A DNA stretch of 64,000 bases from assembly GCA_041395665.1 (NCBI GenBank), contig JAWLAB010000004.1, forward strand, positions 62,001 to 126,000, in the 5' to 3' direction. How positions within the stretch are numbered: the first letter of the stretch is position 1; every line of letters begins with the position of its first letter. The notes under the pieces are model-generated. The model saw nothing but the letters and a program-made list of their open reading frames with translations. It was not told the DNA's origin and made no database searches. This document shows, one piece after another, positions 57,192-64,000 of the stretch. Source of the DNA: Pseudomonadales bacterium (GTDB taxonomy: Bacteria; Pseudomonadota; Gammaproteobacteria; Pseudomonadales; UBA7239). The position numbers were made by a program, and so were the translations under genes.

Positions 57192-58103
57192 CTACAGCGT
57201 CTGCTGGCGCAAATCCGCTGGCGTAGTGGCGCGAGACCACAGTTGTTTGAATTCTTCGAGCAGGGGTTTTACGCGCGCGCGATAGTCGTGATAGCCGATG
57301 CCCTGCGTCTCTTGTGGATCTGGGCGGAACAGCAATCCGTTGTCATCGGTAATTAGATAGTTGGGAAACTTTTCCGCGATGGTGGTCGGCAATTTGCGAA
57401 TTTGTATGTATTCAGCAGCGCGATGACTGAGGCGCAATAAACGATGTCCACGCTCGATTAATGGTTTGGTATCACGCACCAAAATACGCACACTGGTGTT
57501 GCGCTGTTTTTGCACCAGCGCCATCACGGCATCGGCGAAGGCGTCGTTGTCGTACAGCCAGTCTTCTAAATCTTCACTAAAAATAATTAAACCGTAACGC
57601 GCATTTTTTACTAATTCTAAAGACAGCGCGCGAAACTCATCCGTAGTTTGTAAGCGAACCAGACCGGATCCACTCGTGATAAAACTGCGGTTAGGCGGCA
57701 AAAATAATGCGAGCAACTGATCGCTGTGACTATTTTCTGTGGAGAAACCCAAAGTCAAAAAAATGCTTGCCCAAGGATGCGCGGCGGGTACCGATAACTG
57801 CGACAAGCCACGGCGCGGTGCGTCCATCACGGCGTTGCGTAAGAGGGCTTCGGCGATGTCTTGGGCGTGTGCTGCTTGTGTGATGGCGTAACTGATGTGT
57901 CCGTCACGATCAATGCAAAGATAGCCCACAAAGTTTTCGTTAATTTGTGCAAGAAAGTGCAGAGAGCTGATATCAAAAACTTGTTCGCTAGCTAATTCAG
58001 GGAGGAATAATGAGCGGCAAGTGAGTATGGTTTCGTGTTCATCGGACCAGCTAGCGCGAGTGACGCTGACGGGTGTGTAATCCACGGTGTCATCGTCGCT
58101 CAT
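57192..58103 (-). CDS. GNAT-like / phospholipase D-like two-part protein of unknown function
   Basis: A 303-residue soluble protein. Residues about 10-130 look like a GNAT fold (VFDISSLHFLAQINENFVGYLCIDRDG split over strands, then SVPAAHPWASIFLTLGFSTE). Residues about 150-295 (LVKNARYGLIIFSEDLEDWLY, SVRILVRDTKPLIERGHRLLRLSHR, KFPNYLITDDNGLLFRP) resemble a PLD-like domain without a clear HKD motif. I know this architecture only from unnamed pseudomonad proteins (possibly DUF7931). It lies 11 bases after fabB on the same strand. Confidence 0.7.
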   Translation of the reverse strand: MSDDDTVDYTPVSVTRASWSDEHETILTCRSLFLPELASEQVFDISSLHFLAQINENFVGYLCIDRDGHISYAITQAAHAQDIAEALLRNAVMDAPRRGLSQLSVPAAHPWASIFLTLGFSTENSHSDQLLALFLPPNRSFITSGSGLVRLQTTDEFRALSLELVKNARYGLIIFSEDLEDWLYDNDAFADAVMALVQKQRNTSVRILVRDTKPLIERGHRLLRLSHRAAEYIQIRKLPTTIAEKFPNYLITDDNGLLFRPDPQETQGIGYHDYRARVKPLLEEFKQLWSRATTPADLRQQTL

Positions 58104-58114
58104 CGCGGCATCCC

Positions 58115-59326
58115 TCAGAGTTTTTGGAAAACCAGTGTGGCGTTAGTGCCGCCAAAACCGAAGCTGTTGGACATCACGCGCTGCAAATCCACGCCGTCAA
58201 TGCGTTGACGCACGACAGGCATGTTTTCCGCTTCGGCATCGATGGTTTCGATATTGGCAGAAGCGGCAATAAAGCCGTGTTGTTGCATCAACAGTGAATA
58301 AATGGCTTCTTGCACGCCAGCCGCGCCGAGTGAGTGACCAGATAAAGATTTGGTTGAGCTAATCGGCGGAATGGCATCACCAAACGCCGCTTTCACTGCT
58401 TTCAATTCGGCGAGATCGCCAACGGGTGTGCTGGTGCCGTGCGCATTGATGTAATCAATTTTGCCGTTCACGGTAGACAGTGCTTGTTGCATGCAGCGGG
58501 TTGCGCCTTCACCAGAAGGGGCGACCATATCGTAGCCATCACTGGTTGCGCCATAGCCCACCAATTCTGCGTAAATTTTTGCGCCGCGCGCTTTGGCGTG
58601 TTCGTATTCTTCCAACACCAAACAGCCGCCGCCGCCGGCGATAACAAAGCCATCGCGGTTGGCATCGTAAGCGCGTGAAGCTTTTTGCGGTGTGTCGTTG
58701 TATTGCGTGGACAGTGCTCCCATCGCATCAAACAAGCAAGACAGCGACCAATGCTCTTCTTCACCGCCGCCAGCAAAAATGATGTCTTGTTTGCCGAGCT
58801 GAATCAGTTCCATCGCATTGCCGATGCAGTGCGCGCTAGTGGCGCAAGCAGAGGAGATGGAGTAGTTCACGCCTTTAATTTGGAAAGGAGTCGCCAAGCA
58901 AGCAGAAACGGTGGAGCCCATGGTTTGCGTGACGCGGTAAGGGCCGACGCGCTTGATGCCTTTCTCACGCATGATGTCAGCGGCTTCTACTTGATTGGAA
59001 GAAGACGCGCCGCCGGAACCCATAATCAAACCAGTGCGTGGGTTGGACACTTCTTCGGGTTTTAAGCCAGCATCTTCAATCGCTTGCTGCATGGAGAGAA
59101 AGGCAAATGCGGCGGCATCACCCATAAAACGCAGAATTTTGCGATCAATCAGTTCGTTTAAGTTGAGTTGGATAGAGCCAGAGACATGGCTGCGAAAACC
59201 CATATCGCGATAGGTTTCGTTCAATCGAATGCCAGAAAGCCCTTCGCGCAGAGAGTGGGTGACATCAGCGGCGTTGCTGCCTAGGCAAGATGTGATACCC
59301 ATGCCAGTGACGACGACTCGTCTCAT
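58115..59326 (-). CDS. fabB: 3-oxoacyl-ACP synthase I FabB
   Basis: A 403-residue condensing enzyme that elongates unsaturated fatty acids. [20 protein letters not shown] contains the catalytic Cys, [19 protein letters not shown] the first His and [20 protein letters not shown] the second. [13 protein letters not shown] is the usual start. It lies downstream of fabA on the same strand, the classic fabAB arrangement for anaerobic unsaturated fatty acid synthesis. Confidence 0.97.
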   Translation of the reverse strand: MRRVVVTGMGITSCLGSNAADVTHSLREGLSGIRLNETYRDMGFRSHVSGSIQLNLNELIDRKILRFMGDAAAFAFLSMQQAIEDAGLKPEEVSNPRTGLIMGSGGASSSNQVEAADIMREKGIKRVGPYRVTQTMGSTVSACLATPFQIKGVNYSISSACATSAHCIGNAMELIQLGKQDIIFAGGGEEEHWSLSCLFDAMGALSTQYNDTPQKASRAYDANRDGFVIAGGGGCLVLEEYEHAKARGAKIYAELVGYGATSDGYDMVAPSGEGATRCMQQALSTVNGKIDYINAHGTSTPVGDLAELKAVKAAFGDAIPPISSTKSLSGHSLGAAGVQEAIYSLLMQQHGFIAASANIETIDAEAENMPVVRQRIDGVDLQRVMSNSFGFGGTNATLVFQKL

Positions 59327-59390
59327 GCGTTAAACCTCATATCTAATCGTTGCTCGCCATTATATAGGCTATCGCAAAACAGTCTTTGAT

Positions 59391-59906
59391 TTAGAAATTG
59401 TCGGTGGAAGTGAACAGACCTACTTTGAGGTCTTTGGTGTGATAAATCTCTTTACCGTCGACCGACATGATGCCATCGGCAATACCCATGATGAGTTTGC
59501 GTTCAATCACGCGGCTCAAATGAATGTGGTACGAGACTTTTTTTGCCGTCGGCAACACTTGTCCTGTGAACTTCACTTCGCCTGATCCCAAAGCGCGTCC
59601 TCGCCCTGGGTTGCCTTTCCAGCCCAAATAAAAGCCAACTAACTGCCACATGGCATCGAGTCCAAGGCAGCCGGGCATCACGGGGTCAGAAATAAAATGG
59701 CAATCAAAAAACCAGAGGTCGGGATTGATATCCAGTTCAGCGATGATTTCGCCTTTGCCGTATTTGCCGCCTGTTTCCGAAATATGTGTGACGCGATCCA
59801 TCATCAACATATTGCCAACAGGAAGGCGCGCGTTGCCAGGGCCAAATAATTCGCCATTTCCGCAGGCTAGCAGTTCGTCGCGAGTGAATGAGCTTTTTCT
59901 GGTCAT
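59391..59906 (-). CDS. fabA: 3-hydroxydecanoyl-ACP dehydratase/isomerase FabA
   Basis: A 171-residue hot-dog fold enzyme, exactly the E. coli length when ATG 59906 ([13 protein letters not shown]) is used; ATG 59933 would add nine residues. [20 protein letters not shown] is the family signature, and [24 protein letters not shown] carries the catalytic His and Asp. It dehydrates 3-hydroxydecanoyl-ACP and isomerises the product to cis-3-decenoyl-ACP, the branch point to unsaturated lipids. fabB follows after 64 bases. Confidence 0.97.
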   Translation of the reverse strand: MTRKSSFTRDELLACGNGELFGPGNARLPVGNMLMMDRVTHISETGGKYGKGEIIAELDINPDLWFFDCHFISDPVMPGCLGLDAMWQLVGFYLGWKGNPGRGRALGSGEVKFTGQVLPTAKKVSYHIHLSRVIERKLIMGIADGIMSVDGKEIYHTKDLKVGLFTSTDNF

Positions 59907-60037
59907 GCTGAAGTTCCCGATCCCTGTCGGCAAAAGTCCGTCAGTTTAACGGCAGATATAGCGTTGTCCAGCAAAACGCAGTGGAAAAATACTTTATGTG
60001 GCAGGAACTTGCGTGAATTTCTTGCTGTCTTGCTCGA

Positions 60038-60065
60038 TTGTCGATACGCCATAATCCTGTATGCT
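60038..60065 (+). promoter_or_regulatory. Possible sigma-70 promoter of galU
   Basis: TTGTCG (60038-60043) and TATGCT (60060-60065) lie 16 bases apart, about 66 bases before the galU start. The match is moderate and by eye only. Confidence 0.3.
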
Positions 60066-60130
60066 TATGCCCCGCGAAATACCCACTCGTTTTATATCGT
60101 TTCCACCCACTTTTCTTTGCAGGACATCTC

Positions 60131-60820
60131 ATGATTAACAAATGTTTGTTCCCTGTTGCCGGTTATGGCACACGCTTTTTGCCCGCTACAAAATCTATGC
60201 CAAAAGAAATGTTACCGGTGGTGAATAAACCTCTTGTGCAATACGGCGTTGAAGAAGCTTTGGATGCGGGCTTGGATGATATTTGTTTTGTGACTGGCCG
60301 CAGTAAGCGCGCGATTGAAGATCATTTTGATCTTAACTTTGAGTTGGAACATCAAATTGCTGGTACTGGTAAGGAAAAATATTTGGAAAGTATTCAACGC
60401 GTGATGGATAGCGCATCTTTTTCTTTTACGCGCCAGCGCGAAATGAAAGGTTTAGGTCACGCGATTCTCACTGGTCGTCGCTTGGTGGGTGATCAAGCTT
60501 TTGGCGTTATTTTGTCTGACGATTTGTGTATGCCTCCAGAAGGTGGTGTGGGCGTTATGGCGCAAATGGTGAAGCTCTACAAACAATTTCGTTGCAGTAT
60601 CGTGGCGATTCAAGAAGTGGCGCAGATATCGAGAAAAGTTTGGTGTGGTCGATGGCAGAAATTAAAAGACGGTATTTACCGTGTTTCTAACATGGTGGAA
60701 AAGCTAAAACAAGCAGATGCGCCGAGCAATATGGCGATTATCGGTCGCTATATTTTGACGCCAGATATTTTGATATTTTGGAAAAAACACCGCCAGGTAA
60801 AGGTGGCGAAATTCAGTTGA
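60131..60820 (+). CDS. galU: UTP-glucose-1-phosphate uridylyltransferase GalU, frameshifted (main part)
   Basis: ATG 60131 follows AGGAC and begins MINKCLFPVAGYGTRFLPAT with the nucleotide-binding loop; MPKEMLPVVNKPLVQYGVEEA and MKGLGHAILTGR are GalU hallmarks. GalU makes UDP-glucose. Between about 60621 and 60663 the protein reads QISRKVWCGRWQ where relatives have a D-x-E-K-x-F/Y-G-V-V-D-G segment. Three single-base losses there cancel out and restore the frame. A fourth loss in the T-run at 60768-60771 shifts the end into [12 protein letters not shown]. Adding four bases gives 279 residues for 60131-60966, the length of Pseudomonas GalU. Confidence 0.9.
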   Translation: MINKCLFPVAGYGTRFLPATKSMPKEMLPVVNKPLVQYGVEEALDAGLDDICFVTGRSKRAIEDHFDLNFELEHQIAGTGKEKYLESIQRVMDSASFSFTRQREMKGLGHAILTGRRLVGDQAFGVILSDDLCMPPEGGVGVMAQMVKLYKQFRCSIVAIQEVAQISRKVWCGRWQKLKDGIYRVSNMVEKLKQADAPSNMAIIGRYILTPDILIFWKKHRQVKVAKFS

Positions 60821-60966
60821 CGGATGCGCTGTTGCAGCAAGCGCAAGAAGGTGCGGTGCTGGCGTATCGCTTTAAAGGCACGCGTTATGACTGTGGCAGC
60901 GTTGAAGGGTTTATTGAAGCCACCAACTATGTTTACGAAAATCTTTATCATCAGCCAAAAAATTGA
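60778..60966 (+). CDS. galU: GalU C-terminal fragment (frameshifted galU)
   Basis: The true 3' end of galU in a second phase: [20 protein letters not shown], then [20 protein letters not shown] and [11 protein letters not shown], which match the C-terminus of bacterial GalU, including the conserved GGEIQLTDA block. The ATG at 60778 is internal and not a real start. It ends 11 bases before the start of the phosphohexomutase gene, which suggests co-transcription. Confidence 0.88.
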   Translation: MEKTPPGKGGEIQLTDALLQQAQEGAVLAYRFKGTRYDCGSVEGFIEATNYVYENLYHQPKN

Positions 60967-60977
60967 GATTGATTGTA

Positions 60978-62330
60978 ATGAGTGCTATCCAAATCAATTG
61001 CTTTAAAGCCTACGATGTTCGCGGCCGCGTACCTGATCAGTTAAATGAAGATATCGCGTATCGCATTGGTCGCGCTTTTGTGCAGTTTCTCGGTGCAAAA
61101 AGTGTGGTTGTTGGTCACGACATTCGCCTCTCTAGCCCTGCGTTGTCTGCGGCTTTAGTGCGCGGTTTGCCGACGAACGCAGATGTGATTGATATTGGTT
61201 TGTGTGGCACAGAAGAAGTGTATTTCGCTACTTTTCATCTCGGTGTGGATGGCGGTATTGCAGTTACTGCGAGCCACAACCCGATGGATTACAACGGCAT
61301 GAAATTTGTGCGCGAAGGTTCGCGCCCGATCAGCGGCGACACGGGTTTGAAAGATATTCAAGCCTTGGCGGAAAGTGGCAATTTTGCTGCGCCACAACGC
61401 GCAGGTAGCTATCGCGAAGAAGCCACGCGCGAAGCCTATGTGCAACATTTGTTGGGCTATGTGGATCGCGCTGCATTGAAACCTTTGAAATTGGTGATTA
61501 ACGCGGGCAATGGTGGCGCAGGCTTGGTGATGGATGCGCTAGAAAAATACCTGCCGTTTCAATTGACCAAAGTGCATCATCAACCGGATGGCTCGTTTCC
61601 TAACGGCGTGCCCAATCCACTGCTGGAAGAAAATCGCGGTTCAACGATTGATGCGCTGAAAGCGTCGGGCGCGGATATGGGTATCGCGTGGGACGGTGAT
61701 TTTGATCGCTGCTTTTTCTTCGATGAAAAAGGTAATTTTATCGAAGGCTATTATGTAGTTGGTTTATTGGCGGAGGCGTTCTTGGCGCGCAATAAAGGCG
61801 CAGCCATCGTCCACGACCCGCGTTTAACTTGGAACACACTGGCGATTTGCGAACAGTTTGGCGGTCGCGCCGTGCAGAGCAAAACCGGTCACGCTTTCAT
61901 CAAAGAGCGCATGCGCAAAGAAGATGCGGTGTACGGCGGCGAAATGAGCGCGCACCACTATTTCCGCGATTTTGCTTACTGTGACTCCGGCATGATCCCT
62001 TGGCTGCTGGTGGCAGGTTTAGTGTGCAGCAGCGACAAATCCTTGTCGCAATTGGTGGAAGAGCGTATGCGCGCTTATCCCGTCAGCGGTGAAATCAACC
62101 GCGAAATTGCGGACCCGAAAGCGGCTATTGCGCGCGCGCGTGATCGCTATGTCGGTGAAGCCCTGCATGAAGACAACACCGACGGTTTGAGCTTGGAGTT
62201 TGCTGATTGGCGCTTCAATTTGCGTATGTCCAACACCGAACCGGTAGTGCGTTTGAATGTGGAAACGCGTGGCGATCAGGCCTTGATGGAGCAGCGTCGC
62301 GACGAATTGGTGGCCTTGCTCGACGGCTGA
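60978..62330 (+). CDS. Phosphomannomutase/phosphoglucomutase (CpsG/ManB/AlgC type)
   Basis: A 450-residue alpha-D-phosphohexomutase. [20 protein letters not shown] is the start, [19 protein letters not shown] contains the phosphoserine loop, [18 protein letters not shown] is the metal-binding DGDxDR loop, [19 protein letters not shown] is the sugar-binding loop and [18 protein letters not shown] the phosphate-binding C-terminus. It is closest to E. coli CpsG; some relatives also act on glucose-1-P. Next to galU it would feed UDP-glucose or GDP-mannose synthesis. ATG 60978 is preferred over the upstream in-frame start at 60963. Confidence 0.93.
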   Translation: MSAIQINCFKAYDVRGRVPDQLNEDIAYRIGRAFVQFLGAKSVVVGHDIRLSSPALSAALVRGLPTNADVIDIGLCGTEEVYFATFHLGVDGGIAVTASHNPMDYNGMKFVREGSRPISGDTGLKDIQALAESGNFAAPQRAGSYREEATREAYVQHLLGYVDRAALKPLKLVINAGNGGAGLVMDALEKYLPFQLTKVHHQPDGSFPNGVPNPLLEENRGSTIDALKASGADMGIAWDGDFDRCFFFDEKGNFIEGYYVVGLLAEAFLARNKGAAIVHDPRLTWNTLAICEQFGGRAVQSKTGHAFIKERMRKEDAVYGGEMSAHHYFRDFAYCDSGMIPWLLVAGLVCSSDKSLSQLVEERMRAYPVSGEINREIADPKAAIARARDRYVGEALHEDNTDGLSLEFADWRFNLRMSNTEPVVRLNVETRGDQALMEQRRDELVALLDG

Positions 62331-62389
62331 CAGTTTGCGCCGACAATTTTTGTCAGTGATGGCGACTTTTTCTGCGCAGCGGTAGGTAT

Positions 62390-62410
62390 AAATCAGTATC
62401 TCACTGATTT
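62390..62410. repeat. Perfect 8-bp inverted repeat in a promoter region
   Basis: AAATCAGT (62390-62397) and ACTGATTT (62403-62410) are complementary around a 5-base spacer. There is no T-run next to it on either strand, so it is not a plain terminator. It sits 18 bases before the candidate -24/-12 promoter and could be an operator or a small RNA hairpin. Confidence 0.45.
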
Positions 62411-62427
62411 AAAAAGAAAACTCAGGT

Positions 62428-62442
62428 TGGCACGCTTCTCGC
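62428..62442 (+). promoter_or_regulatory. Candidate sigma-54 (-24/-12) promoter
   Basis: TGGCAC-GCTTC-TCGC has the invariant GG and GC exactly ten bases apart and differs from the consensus TGGCAC-N5-TTGC at one base. The predicted transcript start, about 12 bases past the GC, leaves a leader of about 24 bases before ATG 62478. Confidence 0.55.
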
Positions 62443-62477
62443 TTATCAATAAATAAAGATGGCGAGGAGTGGTAGTC

Positions 62478-62693
62478 ATGAAACAGAGTAACGACAAGGT
62501 AGCGCAGCTTCGTGCAACGCGTGAGCAAGATGAGCTACAGCGTATCAACCGCCTGACAGGCTTGGAATTTACAGCGGTACCGGTTTCGCTGCTCGGTATG
62601 CCGGAGGAAGATAAAAGCCTCGCTGAGTCTCTACTCAACGAGGCGATCAATTTATGGAAAGAAGAACCGCAGACTGTTAGCGGGAGAGGATAA
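62478..62693 (+). CDS. Small protein of unknown function (71 residues)
   Basis: I do not recognise this protein. ATG 62478 follows GAGGAG at 62464-62469. It is charged and mostly helical: MKQSNDKVAQLRATREQDEL, then INRLTGLEFTAVPVSLLGM, then SLAESLLNEAINLWKEE. It has no cysteine, signal peptide or TM segment. A sigma-54-like promoter lies upstream. It stops one base before the stop codon of the convergent 129-residue gene. Confidence 0.6.
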   Translation: MKQSNDKVAQLRATREQDELQRINRLTGLEFTAVPVSLLGMPEEDKSLAESLLNEAINLWKEEPQTVSGRG

Positions 62694-62694
62694 A

Positions 62695-63084
62695 TTAAAC
62701 GACGGCGACCAATTTAGGCATTTTTGCAGCCGTTTTGTCTGCGCTTTGCACGAACAACTCATCGACTATATACGACGGACCTTGATCCGGCACTTCTAAA
62801 TACACGCCCATATCGATGATTTTTCCCACGGCGTGCACCGTGACTAATCCCGACAGCAACATACTGCCTCCCAGCTCGTTAGAGGCAGTGTCCACTTTTA
62901 TTTCTTTGCTGATATTGTCTTGGTCGATGTATTTCAGCACCAAGCTGATTTTGCAAGGGCGAGGTTGCAGCAAGCGCACCCAGCATGCTGCATTAAAGCT
63001 GCAGTCCCATTGCGTACGGGCAGACAGCGTTTGTGGATGTGGAATATAAGTTTCTGGCACCTTGGCGATGAACTTGTCTTTCAT
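62695..63084 (-). CDS. Protein of unknown function (129 residues)
   Basis: I do not recognise this protein. It looks beta-rich and soluble: DCSFNAACWVRLLQPRPCKI, SLVLKYIDQDNISKEIKVDT, GGSMLLSGLVTVHAVGKIID, GVYLEVPDQGPSYIVDELFV. It has three cysteines in the first half. ATG 63084 follows GGAG on the minus strand. It lies between pgi and the small 71-residue gene; being on the same strand as pgi, 100 bases after its stop, it could share that transcript. Confidence 0.65.
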   Translation of the reverse strand: MKDKFIAKVPETYIPHPQTLSARTQWDCSFNAACWVRLLQPRPCKISLVLKYIDQDNISKEIKVDTASNELGGSMLLSGLVTVHAVGKIIDMGVYLEVPDQGPSYIVDELFVQSADKTAAKMPKLVAVV

Positions 63085-63184
63085 ACGGCATACTCCGACG
63101 AGTTTTCGTAGTTACACCCTACGCGCTTGGCGCAGGAATTTCAGTGTGATGGTTGGCGTTTAAACTGTGCGTTTCTTCACCAAA

Positions 63185-64000
63185 TTAACAAATTGTTTGG
63201 CGATAACGGGCAATGGTGGCTTGGGTGGAACTGTCCAGCGATACATCTTCGGTACCAGACAGCGCTGCGAAAATAGGCCCAGATAATTGTTTGCCCAATT
63301 CCACGCCCCATTGATCAAATGAATTGATATCCCACAACACACCCTGCACATAAACCTTGTGTTCGTACAGCGCAACGAGCGCGCCCAATGTTGCCGGTGT
63401 TAATTGTTCGATGGTGATGAGGTTGCTGGGGCGATTGCCGCTAATCACTTTATGCGGCGCGAGTTCTGCAATTGCTGCATCATCTAAACCTTGTTTTTGC
63501 AATTCTGCTTCAACAACAGTGAGCGATTTACCACACATCAGAGCTTGGCTTTGTGCTAAGCCATTCGCAAGTAAATGGCGGTGTTGTTCGCGACATTCTG
63601 TGTGATGTGGTTGCAGCGTCAGCACAAAATCCGCAGGAATAAAATGCGTGCCTTGATGCAATAGCTGGTGAAAAGAATGTTGACCGTTTGTGCCAACCGA
63701 TCCCCATAAAACAGAGCCCGTTTCATACGGCACATCTTCGCCAGCGTGATTGACATGCTTGCCGTTACTTTCCATATCCAGTTGTTGCAGATAATCAGGA
63801 AAGAAACGCAAATAGTGATCGTAGGGCAACACCGCATGTGTGCTGGCTTGCCAAAAATGGCGATACCAAAAGCCGAGCAGCGCCATCATCACCGGCATAT
63901 TGTGTGCGAGATGCGCTTGCTGAAAATGTTCGTCCATTGCATTCGCACCAGACAACATAGCGCGAAAATTTTCCATACCGACAGCGAGAGCAATCGGCAA
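63185..64000 (-). CDS. pgi: Glucose-6-phosphate isomerase, C-terminal part (cut by window end)
   Basis: The C-terminal 271 residues of PGI; the N-terminal half lies past the window edge. MPVMMALLGFWYRHFWQAST, PYDHYLRFFPDYLQQLDMES, GSVLWGSVGTNGQHSFHQLLHQG and FIPADFVL are signature blocks with active-site Glu and His, and QGVLWDINSFDQWGVELGKQL carries the C-terminal catalytic Lys. The enzyme interconverts glucose-6-P and fructose-6-P, upstream of the GalU and phosphohexomutase steps encoded nearby. Confidence 0.97.
   Translation of the reverse strand: MPIALAVGMENFRAMLSGANAMDEHFQQAHLAHNMPVMMALLGFWYRHFWQASTHAVLPYDHYLRFFPDYLQQLDMESNGKHVNHAGEDVPYETGSVLWGSVGTNGQHSFHQLLHQGTHFIPADFVLTLQPHHTECREQHRHLLANGLAQSQALMCGKSLTVVEAELQKQGLDDAAIAELAPHKVISGNRPSNLITIEQLTPATLGALVALYEHKVYVQGVLWDINSFDQWGVELGKQLSGPIFAALSGTEDVSLDSSTQATIARYRQTIC

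Noticed and set aside
62341..62360. GACAA/TTGTC hairpin after the phosphohexomutase gene as a terminator
   Set aside because: The stem is only five pairs with no T-run following, too weak to call.
1..64000. tRNA genes, CRISPR arrays, insertion sequences or prophage
   Set aside because: I looked for T-loop motifs, regularly spaced palindromic repeats, transposase motifs and phage structural genes on both strands and saw none.

Overview
The window is about 64 kb of a gammaproteobacterial chromosome. The best fit is the Pseudomonadales/Cellvibrionales side. Supporting points are a 13-gene nuoA-N operon with fused nuoCD, the fabA-fabB pair, the ubiG-mupP-SDR order, purM-purN-DUF3108, lolCDE, and an MFS gene next to ssb. 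I see no rRNA, tRNA, CRISPR array, insertion sequence or phage gene. No stretch longer than about 300 bases lacks a gene; the largest gaps (for example 59907-60130) hold only leader and promoter sequence.

Layout. 1-4177 is the tail of tilS followed by a peroxide-defence island: dps facing oxyR, ahpF and ahpC, with a 37-bp OxyR-type operator in front of both ahpC and ahpF. 4178-8380 holds a PerM/AI-2E-family membrane protein, an all-alpha dUTPase, a hexapeptide acyltransferase and the lytic transglycosylase MltD. 8507-23299 is the complete NADH dehydrogenase I operon, in which nuoG is cut into three reading frames. 23436-25088 holds an unknown secreted protein facing a TIGR02001-like outer-membrane or periplasmic protein. 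25233-32356 is a minus-strand group: a GH17/GT2 glucan synthase-like protein, an NRDE protein, an unknown 421-residue protein, a NodU/SxtI-type carbamoyltransferase, an SxtJ-like membrane protein and a 50-residue DUF5989/SxtK-like peptide. 32427-41874 holds a DUF349 protein, DinG, a truncated haemoglobin, LolCDE, a DUF3108 protein and PurN. 41905-48595 holds PurM, then RibE-NusB-ThiL-PgpA-sulfatase, BluB and a repeat-bearing unknown protein. 48680-59906 holds a YajR-like transporter, SSB, transaldolase, TauE, a GT39-like protein, a DUF4124-glutaredoxin protein, SDR/MupP/UbiG, a GNAT-like protein and FabB/FabA. 60131-64000 holds GalU (frameshifted), a phosphomannomutase/phosphoglucomutase, two small unknown genes and the 3' part of pgi.

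How the genes relate. AhpC, AhpF, Dps and OxyR form one oxidative-stress regulon. NuoA-N form complex I. GalU, the phosphohexomutase and PGI supply sugar nucleotides that envelope and glycan genes elsewhere in the window could use. The least understood part is the carbamoyltransferase-SxtJ-DUF5989 trio, which sits downstream of a glucan synthase-like gene and looks like a membrane-linked carbamoylation module.

Sequence quality. Four genes (nuoG, galU, the sulfatase and the TIGR02001-like gene) carry about nine single-base losses by my reconstruction, most at runs of A or T. Comparison with family sequences restores normal lengths for nuoG and galU. Uncorrected sequencing or assembly errors are the likeliest cause, so these genes should not be read as dead without checking the reads.
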